From SKPS01 sp964469215 (lineage in GTDB: Bacteria > Bacteroidota > Bacteroidia > Bacteroidales > SKPS01), in NCBI GenBank assembly GCA_964469215.1, contig CAYXYB010000001.1, forward strand, positions 186,001 through 250,000: a stretch of DNA of 64,000 nucleotides, given 5' to 3'. This document shows, piece by piece, positions 17,800-25,611 of the stretch; within the stretch, counting starts at the first letter, position 1, and every line of letters begins with the position of its first letter. A program made the position numbers and the translations under genes. The notes beneath the pieces were generated by a model. It was not told the DNA's origin and made no database searches. It worked only from the letters and a program-made list of their open reading frames with translations.

Positions 17800-17829
17800 T
17801 TTGAGATAATTGAATATCCATTAGCTTTG
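17800..17829 (+). promoter_or_regulatory. Promoter of the methyltransferase gene
   Basis: TTTG at 17800-17803 and TAGCTTTG at 17822-17829 form a -33/-7 pair (22 bp start to start, slightly long), 23 bp before the ATG at 17853. Confidence 0.6.
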
Positions 17830-17852
17830 CACCCTTTAATCAAATTCTTACT

Positions 17853-18644
17853 ATGTCGCCTTACCATTATCCCGATTGTGATGATCATCTGGTGGGTATC
17901 TTTCTTGAAAAATTCGAGAAAAATGAAATTTATTGGAGAGAAAGTGAAAACAGGATAATATCCTTGATTTTCAGCTACCTGAAAAGCAAACCCTATTTTG
18001 AATTCAACTCATTCCTTGATGCTGGATGCGGGAAGGGCCGCCTTCTGGAGACTTTTTCAAAACCTTTCAAAAAGATAGTTGCCATTGAGCCTGATCCGGA
18101 TCGTCACTCCCATGCAGTGAGAATTGCGTGTGATACTTTCCCGGACAACACGGTAGAAATTATTAATATTGAAGCTGAAGCATACAGAAGCAGCCAAAAA
18201 TTCGATCTGATCCTGTGCAGTCATGTCATCCAGCATATCCATACCGATACGGTAATTCCACTTATCAAAAATCTTGGCGATCACCTTGCAGATAATGGTG
18301 TTATAGCTTTAACAACATGTCATTCAACAACTGATGCCGACAATTTCAGAAAAGATCACCTCAGAAACGGGAAACCAGTAAGGGAACCTGTCGAAAGGAG
18401 TGAATTCAATTCCCTGATTGATTGTGAAGGAGGGCTTCCAATACGGTTTTTTAATGCAGATAAACTTATCTCGGACATGGCAGAAGAAGGCTTCACTAAT
18501 CCGGTTTTCAAGGTGTTCCATGTCTCTAAAGAGGATCGCGAACAGCTTCAGATAACCGATATAGACACCTGGGCAAACAGTGATCCCGAAATTCAGAAAA
18601 GGCACGGTATCGACATGCTGCTGCTCTTGGAAAGGAAGAAATAG
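17853..18644 (+). CDS. Class I SAM-dependent methyltransferase
   Basis: A 263-residue methyltransferase. Motif I is FLDAGCGKGRLLE (about 54-66), followed by an acidic VAIEPDPDRH end of strand 2 and FDLILCSHVIQHI as motif IV. The family is close to UbiG/Methyltransf_25 types, so the substrate is open. It is the only plus-strand gene between the two PqqD/HprK-like-GT2 modules, has its own promoter divergent from module 1, and ends 6 bp from the stop of the module 2 glycosyltransferase. The position suggests it modifies the same product. Confidence 0.85.
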   Translation: MSPYHYPDCDDHLVGIFLEKFEKNEIYWRESENRIISLIFSYLKSKPYFEFNSFLDAGCGKGRLLETFSKPFKKIVAIEPDPDRHSHAVRIACDTFPDNTVEIINIEAEAYRSSQKFDLILCSHVIQHIHTDTVIPLIKNLGDHLADNGVIALTTCHSTTDADNFRKDHLRNGKPVREPVERSEFNSLIDCEGGLPIRFFNADKLISDMAEEGFTNPVFKVFHVSKEDREQLQITDIDTWANSDPEIQKRHGIDMLLLLERKK

Positions 18645-18650
18645 AGACCT

Positions 18651-20264
18651 TCAGGTAAGCTTTTTCAGCATTTTCAGCAGGTTCAGATCATGCAACTCTG
18701 AGTCCAGAGTGATATTTGCCTTATGCCTTCTCACAAACAGGCTAATCACCTCCGCCTGAGCAATTTTTAACCCCCGATTCTCAGCATTAGTAAACCATAA
18801 TGTATCTTCACACAGTCTGAGATCCTCATCAAACAGCCCGTTTTTCTCAAAAGTCTCTCTTCTGAAAACCGCTGACCCGATATAAAACAGGAACGACTCC
18901 GCAGGGCTTCCCTGAAAAACTGTTTCTTCGGTGTCTGATATCCTGAACTTCTGAGAATATCCTTTAACACAAAAAAAATCGGGATTTTTAATTAGTATAT
19001 CTATCAGATAACGGACACCGGAAGGGTTAATAAGATCATCAGCATCAAGGATAAGTATCATATCCCCTTTTGACTCTCTGATGCCTCTGTTTCTGGCAGC
19101 GGAAGGGCCCCTGTTTTCCTGATAAAAATAGCGGCACTCAACCGGAAGCGATTGGGCAACCTTTTTAGTATTGTCATCCGATCCGTCATCAACTATTAGA
19201 AGCTCAAGATCAGGATGATCAAGTAACAACAGCGATCCGACCGCCTCCGGCAAAAACGATCCTGCATTGTAGGCCGGAATGATAACACTCAGCTTTGGAT
19301 ATTTCCTGACCTTACCCGTTTTTTTTACGTGTTCATAAGTAAACGGGGAAAATGGGTACGTTATGTTTTTAACCGGCATTGAAGGCTTTACCGAATCATC
19401 ATAAAAGTGTGGCAGGTCTGAGAACAGTGTTTCAATAAACCTGATATGATCTGCGCATGCGAAAGGCAGCATGTTCAAAGTGTCGCAGATAAGCCTATGC
19501 TTCAGCATTTCAGGAACAACAGAATTATCAACTTTTATCTTGCCCTTGATACAGAGATTGCTTACAAGAGAAGTGGCCGGTTCAGGTGGCCAGCCCATTT
19601 GCGGGAAAGGCTGAACTATATATGATTGTTCTCTTCTTATTGTAATCCAAGATGCAGAGAATTTTATTTTCCCAAGATATAACTCTGCCGGATCAAAAAT
19701 ATCCACACCCTTTATCCTTTCTGTTAAAAGTCCGGCACCCTCTTTACACTTCATCGTTTTTAAAGGTAGGAAAAAAACACCTGATCTCTCCATCAGCAAC
19801 GACAGGTTAGCCACAATGACCTGCAGAAAACTCTCCTTCGCAGGGGCAGTTTTTTCTCTGAAAAGTATCACGGCACTGTTGTCTTCAAGGTTCACAACAC
19901 TTACAGCTCCGGCCTCCCGAAAGAAGGTTGCCCTGAACATCCCATCTTCAAAGCCAAGAATATCGCCCCGGTAGGAAAACCTGAATCTGTCAACTTTGGA
20001 TGCGGGCATTTTAAAACCCCTGCAACCAGCGTCTGCCATATATATCCTGATTGCATCAGCTTCAGGATTGACATTATAATCCATTCCTGACTCCCGAACC
20101 ATTCCTGCTGTCCATGAGTCATCAGGGTAAATTAAATTTATGCCATGACCATGCACCGTTATCGCCGATCTGGCAATACAGTATTTTTCAGTTGCCCTGT
20201 ACGCATCCATGCACCTTTCAAAAAGCGCCGATTGCTCACCGTATGTCAATGTCTCCTTATCCAT
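18651..20264 (-). CDS. Degenerate HprK-like domain fused to family 2 glycosyltransferase
   Basis: A 537-residue paralogue of the 15.5-kb fusion. Residues about 324-535 are a GT-A family 2 glycosyltransferase (SVIIPAYNAGSFL, IVDDGSDDNT, LDADD at about 406-410, and the shared RNRGIRESKGD helix). The first about 310 residues keep the layout of the HprK-like half, but the P-loop is gone: the position of the GKGGIGKST motif is occupied by sequence around MKCKEGAG. It therefore probably cannot bind ATP in the same way and may have become a recognition domain. It overlaps the upstream PqqD copy 2 by 8 bp. That this N-terminus derives from HprK is inferred from position and general pattern and needs a structure comparison. 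Confidence 0.78.
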   Translation of the reverse strand: MDKETLTYGEQSALFERCMDAYRATEKYCIARSAITVHGHGINLIYPDDSWTAGMVRESGMDYNVNPEADAIRIYMADAGCRGFKMPASKVDRFRFSYRGDILGFEDGMFRATFFREAGAVSVVNLEDNSAVILFREKTAPAKESFLQVIVANLSLLMERSGVFFLPLKTMKCKEGAGLLTERIKGVDIFDPAELYLGKIKFSASWITIRREQSYIVQPFPQMGWPPEPATSLVSNLCIKGKIKVDNSVVPEMLKHRLICDTLNMLPFACADHIRFIETLFSDLPHFYDDSVKPSMPVKNITYPFSPFTYEHVKKTGKVRKYPKLSVIIPAYNAGSFLPEAVGSLLLLDHPDLELLIVDDGSDDNTKKVAQSLPVECRYFYQENRGPSAARNRGIRESKGDMILILDADDLINPSGVRYLIDILIKNPDFFCVKGYSQKFRISDTEETVFQGSPAESFLFYIGSAVFRRETFEKNGLFDEDLRLCEDTLWFTNAENRGLKIAQAEVISLFVRRHKANITLDSELHDLNLLKMLKKLT

Positions 20265-20694
20265 TGTTCAAAACAGGCCACCCTTTTTCATCAACATTAT
20301 AAATATCCTTCAATGCCAGCACATGTGTCATGGTTTTATGTGTTTGCAGCTCCAGCCTTTTTGCTTCTGTAAATCGTGTGAACTGATCAGGCGCTGCATG
20401 AGGCAGATCCATTGACTCGGTGATTTCTACTGTCAAGATAAGTTTGAAATTGACCAGATTATTAATAAAGGTTTCAATATTTGATCCGGCAACAGGATCA
20501 ACATCTTTTAACCGGCTGATTGTATAATCGTCAATAATGTGATTTTCAAAAATTTTCAAGAGTTCAGAAGCTTCAAGAGAGAGCCTGTGATAGAAGCCAT
20601 TGCTGAAGCATGCAACCATCATACAATCATCAAACCGGTGATAGATCACATAAGGTGCAGGGAAGATGTATCTTGTTGTAATAGGATCAGTCAT
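20257..20694 (-). CDS. PqqD-like (RRE-fold) protein, copy 2
   Basis: A 145-residue protein; residues about 10-95 follow a PqqD-like plan (IYHRFDDCMMVACFSNGFYHRLSLEASELL). It overlaps the degenerate HprK-GT2 gene by 8 bp, as the first copy abuts its own fusion, so PqqD + GT2 is a repeated two-gene module. The C-terminal tail ends DIYNVDEKGWPVLNNG, a compact charged/aromatic tail not expected in a PqqD domain. It could be a fused recognition or substrate segment; this is speculation. It diverges more from classic PqqD than copy 1. Confidence 0.65.
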   Translation of the reverse strand: MTDPITTRYIFPAPYVIYHRFDDCMMVACFSNGFYHRLSLEASELLKIFENHIIDDYTISRLKDVDPVAGSNIETFINNLVNFKLILTVEITESMDLPHAAPDQFTRFTEAKRLELQTHKTMTHVLALKDIYNVDEKGWPVLNNG

Positions 20695-20734
20695 CTATGT
20701 TTTTGTCTGGGTCGGTTTGTGGAGGATGGTGTTA

Positions 20735-21577
20735 TTATTTTTTTCCTTTTTTGCCTTCCTTTAATTGCAAAACCGATTTTGCATTCAACGATGTAACTAC
20801 TTTTTTGCCTGTTCGTGCTTCTAACTCTTTTCTTGCCACCCTTGCTACATTTCCACCCTGCATAGCTACTTTTTTACTCTCTTTAAAATCCTTTGGGTTG
20901 ATGGCTTCCGAGATGTCTTTCGTTGAGGCCTCTGCCAGCATGTTTAAAATCAGTTCCGTATTTGTCATGTTATCCCTTAGGTTTTCTTTTTTTAACCCCT
21001 TTAATTTCTTGTACTCCTTCGTGGTATGCTCACTCCACGCCTTGGTAATAATATCTGTTAAGGTCGCAAACTGAACTCCTTCCTGCAATCCCCTTTTTTT
21101 CCATTCTTCTGTCAACTCCTTTCTAATTTCAATGCTTTTGAGCCTTTGGTTGATCCAGTTTTCAGAGTATCCTAATCTCAGGTACTCTTTCATGGCCCTT
21201 TCAATGGTTAATTCCGGGTCCTGCATTTCATCAAGGCGTTCAGAAGCTACCTGTGCAAGCCATAATTTAAATGGCTCAGCTTTGGGTGAAGGAATGGATT
21301 GTATTAATCTGAAAAGCTGCTCTGAATCGGCTACATCGGTAAGATAAAATTTCCCGTCTGCAGAAGGCATTTTCAGTTGACTACAATTTGTAGCCAACTG
21401 ACTTCCTTCGGCTTTTAGCCTTGTTTTTAACACACTCCAGTATTTTCTGGGATTAGGACTTTCTGTCAATACTGCAACCACATCAACAATAGAGAAATAC
21501 CATTTCTCTTGTTCTTCATCCCATAAAGTTCTTACCTGTTTGTTTTTATAAAATTTTATATCCGCTTCCTTTCCCAT
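20735..21577 (-). CDS. Bro-N family (phage antirepressor-like) protein
   Basis: A 280-residue protein with an N-terminal Bro-N domain (about 5-110): the IKFYKNKQVRTLWDEEQEKWYFSIVDVV pattern, the PRKYWSVLKTRLK helix, and YLTDVADSEQLFRLIQSIPSPKAEPFKLWLAQV. Bro-N domains are DNA-binding and are found in phage antirepressors and in chromosomal genes of Bacteroidota. The C-terminal half is a charged helical region unique to this subfamily. It lies 40 bp upstream of PqqD copy 2 in the same direction, and no separate promoter is visible for the latter, so it may be co-transcribed with, and regulate, the module. Confidence 0.82.
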   Translation of the reverse strand: MGKEADIKFYKNKQVRTLWDEEQEKWYFSIVDVVAVLTESPNPRKYWSVLKTRLKAEGSQLATNCSQLKMPSADGKFYLTDVADSEQLFRLIQSIPSPKAEPFKLWLAQVASERLDEMQDPELTIERAMKEYLRLGYSENWINQRLKSIEIRKELTEEWKKRGLQEGVQFATLTDIITKAWSEHTTKEYKKLKGLKKENLRDNMTNTELILNMLAEASTKDISEAINPKDFKESKKVAMQGGNVARVARKELEARTGKKVVTSLNAKSVLQLKEGKKGKK

Positions 21578-21717
21578 ATCAAAAAATTATTGTTAAATGG
21601 CTCTTCGGCAGAAATATTCATTAACCAATGTGTTATTGAAAAAGCGGACCACATTCACTGGAATCTTTACTCTTGAATCTTCATTAAATACCATTTATCC
21701 TTAAATCATTTATTTGC

Positions 21718-21725
21718 CAAAATTA
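21718..21725 (-). promoter_or_regulatory. Possible -7 element of the Bro-N gene
   Basis: Minus strand TAATTTTG matches TAnnTTTG but leaves a leader of about 140 bp before the Bro-N ATG, so the assignment is tentative. Confidence 0.35.
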
Positions 21726-21730
21726 CACTT

Positions 21731-21748
21731 TTGTCAGTCAGTTGACAA
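21731..21748. promoter_or_regulatory. Small inverted repeat, possible operator
   Basis: TTGTCA, 6 bp, TGACAA. It lies just upstream of the candidate Bro-N -7 element, at an operator-like position. It may be chance. Confidence 0.25.
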
Positions 21749-21758
21749 GAAAAGGTTA

Positions 21759-22667
21759 TCATTCAAACACTTCATTATAAAACTCCCAGTAAGTATCGCC
21801 CATGGCTTTTATCAGAGGGGGAACGCGATGGCCCAGCCCTTCAAATTCATAATACCGGTGTTTGATTCCAAGGTTTGTAAGATGATTATGAAAATTGAGA
21901 TTCTCCTGATACACAAAATCATCTTTGCCTGCAATAATGCGCAAAGGTTTTTCAGCCGGCAGCTTATTGCCAAAAAATGATGCAAGGTAAAAGGGGCTTT
22001 GAGATCTGAAATAGTCAGGGTCATTTCCGTAAACCTCCTCATAAACGAATGGCTCAATATATTCGTCGGTTAATGATTCATCGGCAAAATCATTCCTGAG
22101 AGGCCCGCCGGCAATGATCGAGAACCCTTCGAACAAGTCTGGGTACCTGAAAGCAAACCTCCCTGTACCATATCCTCCCATGCTGAACCCCTCAACAACC
22201 CTTCCCGATGAGTTTGCAATTGTCCGGTAGGTTGAGTCGACATAAGGGATAAGGTCTTTTATAAATATATCCTCAACAGGTTGCTTTCCATCTTTTGAAT
22301 TACACCACATGCCATAAGGAAGACCGTTGGGAAACACTAATATCAGCGGAGGTATCAACCCCCTGCTGATCGCTGTGCTGAAAATCTTTGTCAAAGGCTT
22401 TATACCCTTTGTGCATGAACCTGCACCGTGTAACCAGTAGATTACCGGTAAACGCAGGGTTGTATCATTGAAATATACATCAGGCAGAAATATATGGAAA
22501 CTTACATCACTTTTTGCCGAAGTGCTGTAAAAAACTTCATAAAAAGTATTGTAAGCCTCCACCGTGTCACTTGACCAATCAACATCTGTTAATCCGGCTT
22601 TCTTTAAATGGGTGTTACAGGAAAATAATATCACAGAAACAATTAACAAAAGTATCGTTTTAGTCAT
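21759..22667 (-). CDS. Esterase-family lipoprotein (alpha/beta hydrolase)
   Basis: A 302-residue lipoprotein (start MTKTILLLIVSVILFSC, lipobox Cys) with a putative-esterase (esterase D/feruloyl esterase-like) domain. The oxyanion region YWLHGAGS, the nucleophile elbow EGFSMGGYG, an acidic residue in AGKDDFVY and the histidine in GLGHRVP form a full catalytic set. The chosen ATG at 22667 replaces a TTG-initiated longer frame. Substrate is probably an ester of a sugar or aromatic acid, but sequence alone does not say. Confidence 0.87.
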   Translation of the reverse strand: MTKTILLLIVSVILFSCNTHLKKAGLTDVDWSSDTVEAYNTFYEVFYSTSAKSDVSFHIFLPDVYFNDTTLRLPVIYWLHGAGSCTKGIKPLTKIFSTAISRGLIPPLILVFPNGLPYGMWCNSKDGKQPVEDIFIKDLIPYVDSTYRTIANSSGRVVEGFSMGGYGTGRFAFRYPDLFEGFSIIAGGPLRNDFADESLTDEYIEPFVYEEVYGNDPDYFRSQSPFYLASFFGNKLPAEKPLRIIAGKDDFVYQENLNFHNHLTNLGIKHRYYEFEGLGHRVPPLIKAMGDTYWEFYNEVFE

Positions 22668-22788
22668 AGAACCTGTATTTATCAATGATCAGGCAAAATA
22701 CAAATATTTATTATTACGTATCCCTTCGGCAAACCACATCTTGCTGGCATAATTTGGAGTTCGGATGTTAGCCGGCAAAAATTTTATC

Positions 22789-22852
22789 ATGAGCCGAGAA
22801 GAAAAAACTACAAAAATGCTGGCAATGGTTGATCAATTTCGAGCCAGCGGTA
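22789..22852 (+). pseudogene. Short remnant resembling the N-terminus of an IS66-type accessory protein
   Basis: An ATG opens MSREEKTTKMLAMVDQFRASG, which recalls the N-terminus of IS66-family TnpA-like proteins; it then runs into the 3' end of the propeller gene. Only about 21 residues support this, so it could be coincidence. Confidence 0.3.
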
Positions 22853-22858
22853 TTATGA

Positions 22859-25606
22859 TCATTTTAAAACTACTTTAATGGTTTCCTGCACCTGATCTGA
22901 TATGCTTTGGATAGTCAAAACACAGATTCCTCTCGAGAGGTGGTGTACCTCAATCTTAGTATGTGGCGGTGCCACGATTCCGGACATGAGCTTTCTTCCA
23001 TAGACATCCATTAATACGTAGGTGCCGTTGACGAAACTGCCTGCAGTTTCCACGATGATGAAATCCTGAGCCGGATTGGGATATACGGAAAACAACGGCT
23101 TTTTTGCCGGTTCATCTATTCCGGTTATCACCGTAAGGGTAGCAGTATTTGTCGTATCTGAACAGGGAGGGGCTGTTACGATGCAACGAAACATCTGATT
23201 GTTGTTGTTCATGGCAACATTTGACAAGGTGAGGGTATCATTTGTTCCACCGCTGTACTGACCTGTATCGGCCAGATTCTGGAACCCATTCCCGGTATCT
23301 GTCTGCCATTGATATGTCGCTGATGCATTGGATGTTGAGACAACAAACTGTGCCTGTTGGCTTGTGATGACCTGCTGATCCTGAGGTTGCGTGTTTATTA
23401 TCAGATAATTGCTGCACTCCGAAAACCTGACCAGAAATGCATCGGAATATCCGGGTGCATTACCCATTGAAGACTGATATGAACCCGGTGTGGCCATAAA
23501 CCCTTCGTTACTTCTTCCTGATAGATACAGATTGCCAAATGGATCCATAACAAATGACTCTGCCATACCCCGGATGTAGGTAGCCCAATCCCGAACCCCA
23601 TTCGTATTGAACTTAACCATAAAGCCCTGGCCAAAAGCGTAAGATATTGTGTCCTGAAAAGCACCAGGGGTGGCAATACCGGTGGTGGCATTGGTGGTGC
23701 CCAACAGGTAAACATTCCCGTAAGTATCAACAGAACATGATCCAAATTCATTACAAGAGGTTGATATTCCTCCGTAATAGGTACCCCATTGCCTGATCCC
23801 ATAACCATTGAACTTGACCAGGAAGTTTTCCTCAACAGGGCCAATAAAAATGGACCGATATGCTCCCGGAGTGGCTATTCCAATGGGTGATTCGGTATTA
23901 CCGGCTATATAGACATTGCCAAACAAATCAGAACTACAGGAAAACCCTTCATCCACTTCATTTCCACCATAATAAGTACCCCATTGTCTAACGCCACTGG
24001 TATTGAACTTAACAAGGAATGCATCCCACTTCCCTCCACATATTGTTTGATGGGCACCTGGGGTTGAGATCAAATTAATTGCATTGCTAGATCCACACAG
24101 AAAAATGTTGCCTGAAGGATCCGTACAGCAGGAATATCCACGGGTTTCAATCGATCCACCATAATAGGTACCCCATTGCCGTACGCCATTGGGATAGAAC
24201 TTTGCTAGGAAAGCTGAATAACTTCCAGATCCTGGTGATGGTTGATGAGATCCCTCTGTTGCAATCCCTGAAACAGAATTTGAATATCCACACAAAATTA
24301 CATGTCCATTATGATCTACCGTGCATGAATAGCTGAAATCACCTAAGCTCCCCCCGTAATAGGTGCCCCATTGCCTGATGCCCAGGTGGTTGAACTTCAC
24401 CAGAAAGGCATCATATATTCCTCTGAAGGTGTCCTGATGTGCATTCAGGGTGCTAATGGCATTTGACGACATGGTGGTGCCGGCTATATATACATCACCA
24501 TCTTCACCCAACAGATCCACCGCACAGGAATACACCCAATCCGCACTGTCGCCTCCATAGTATGTGCCCCACAGCCTGACTCCATCTTCATTGAATTTCG
24601 TCAGGAAGCCATCATACGAATATTGCGTCCCATAGGGGAAATAGGGGTTCCCGTGAGTGGTTTGATGGGCGCCCGTGGTGGCAATGAGGTTGGTCGATTT
24701 CGTAGTCCCCGCCATGTAAACATTGCCCCCTGCATCCACAGCACACGAGTATCCGTAATCGTCCAGGTTTCCTCCATACAAAGTGCCCCAGATCCGTACA
24801 GGAGGATCAATGCGTAACGGCATGTTTGTATCGTAATCAGAAAGCTCAAATGAAACCCTGTTCCCTTCAATTTTCCATGCCGATGGGATCGCTTTGCTCC
24901 CCTGATAGGCACCCAGCCTCCCTTCCCGTATCTCTCCAAAAGGGGTTTGCATGACAAGCCAACCCTCTTTAGCTATACTGAGTATAGCTCCATTCACCTC
25001 AAATGCGATCTGTTGATAATCCTCTGCACGCTGTATCAACCAGTCACTTTCCAGGATTCCATCTTTGCTGTAGTAATGCAAATCCACGCCATTCCAGACA
25101 TTCCTGAATGTGATGTCAGCATATTGCTGCACGTTGAGCGCAGGTTCCATTCCATTTGGAACATTGTAATAATTCGCATAACCCGGAAGGACCTTGCCTT
25201 TCTGTATTGTCTGGGAGGTATTTGCATTCAGCCAGTTCAAATCGACCCTATAGGTACTGATGCCATACGGAACCAGCCTGCCTTCAGCACCGGCCATTCC
25301 GGGCATCCCGGGGCGCCCGGGCTCCTTTTGCCATGTATCGACATGCGTCAACTGATAGCTGATCCCCATGCCGGTAATATGATAGGCCATGCCCTCCGTG
25401 TTTCCGCTGAATAAAACATCCGGGCGTGGCATACCATACTGATCCCTGATCTGCCCCTTGTTCTCTTCAAAATTACCGGTAGTCAAACGGTTACCAGGCT
25501 TAACTGCCCCGTTCAGTCCATTCACACCATGGCCTTGTCCGTGCAGGATCAATGGCAACAATAATAACACAACCCAACATTTATGTATTTGCCTTTGTGT
25601 TTTCAT
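22859..25606 (-). CDS. SBBP-repeat beta-propeller protein with Ig-like domain and T9SS sorting domain
   Basis: A large (about 915-residue) secreted protein. After a signal peptide (CWVVLLLLPLILHG) comes an N-terminal domain with the typical FEENKGQ start and VLFSGNTEGMAYH. A propeller region follows in which a unit of about 65 residues recurs at least six times (RQWGTYYGG ... DPSGNIFLCG ... DAFLVKFN), the SBBP repeat. Then come an Ig-like domain (TYQWQTDTGNGFQNL) and a C-terminal YPNPAQDFIIVE T9SS sorting domain. The start is the ATG at 25606, 6 bp from the stop of the beta-helix gene, so both are probably in one transcript. Function is unknown; such proteins are generally surface adhesins or binding proteins. 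Confidence 0.88.
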   Translation of the reverse strand: MKTQRQIHKCWVVLLLLPLILHGQGHGVNGLNGAVKPGNRLTTGNFEENKGQIRDQYGMPRPDVLFSGNTEGMAYHITGMGISYQLTHVDTWQKEPGRPGMPGMAGAEGRLVPYGISTYRVDLNWLNANTSQTIQKGKVLPGYANYYNVPNGMEPALNVQQYADITFRNVWNGVDLHYYSKDGILESDWLIQRAEDYQQIAFEVNGAILSIAKEGWLVMQTPFGEIREGRLGAYQGSKAIPSAWKIEGNRVSFELSDYDTNMPLRIDPPVRIWGTLYGGNLDDYGYSCAVDAGGNVYMAGTTKSTNLIATTGAHQTTHGNPYFPYGTQYSYDGFLTKFNEDGVRLWGTYYGGDSADWVYSCAVDLLGEDGDVYIAGTTMSSNAISTLNAHQDTFRGIYDAFLVKFNHLGIRQWGTYYGGSLGDFSYSCTVDHNGHVILCGYSNSVSGIATEGSHQPSPGSGSYSAFLAKFYPNGVRQWGTYYGGSIETRGYSCCTDPSGNIFLCGSSNAINLISTPGAHQTICGGKWDAFLVKFNTSGVRQWGTYYGGNEVDEGFSCSSDLFGNVYIAGNTESPIGIATPGAYRSIFIGPVEENFLVKFNGYGIRQWGTYYGGISTSCNEFGSCSVDTYGNVYLLGTTNATTGIATPGAFQDTISYAFGQGFMVKFNTNGVRDWATYIRGMAESFVMDPFGNLYLSGRSNEGFMATPGSYQSSMGNAPGYSDAFLVRFSECSNYLIINTQPQDQQVITSQQAQFVVSTSNASATYQWQTDTGNGFQNLADTGQYSGGTNDTLTLSNVAMNNNNQMFRCIVTAPPCSDTTNTATLTVITGIDEPAKKPLFSVYPNPAQDFIIVETAGSFVNGTYVLMDVYGRKLMSGIVAPPHTKIEVHHLSRGICVLTIQSISDQVQETIKVVLK
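23570..24800 (-). repeat. DNA-level tandem repeat inside the propeller gene
   Basis: The core GTACCCCATTG or GTGCCCCA recurs at 23781, 23976, 24168, 24363, 24564 and 24783, a period of 192-219 bp. It encodes the repeated WGTYYGG strand of the SBBP units. The repeats are diverged, so they are not a recent expansion. Confidence 0.8.
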
Positions 25607-25611
25607 TTTCG

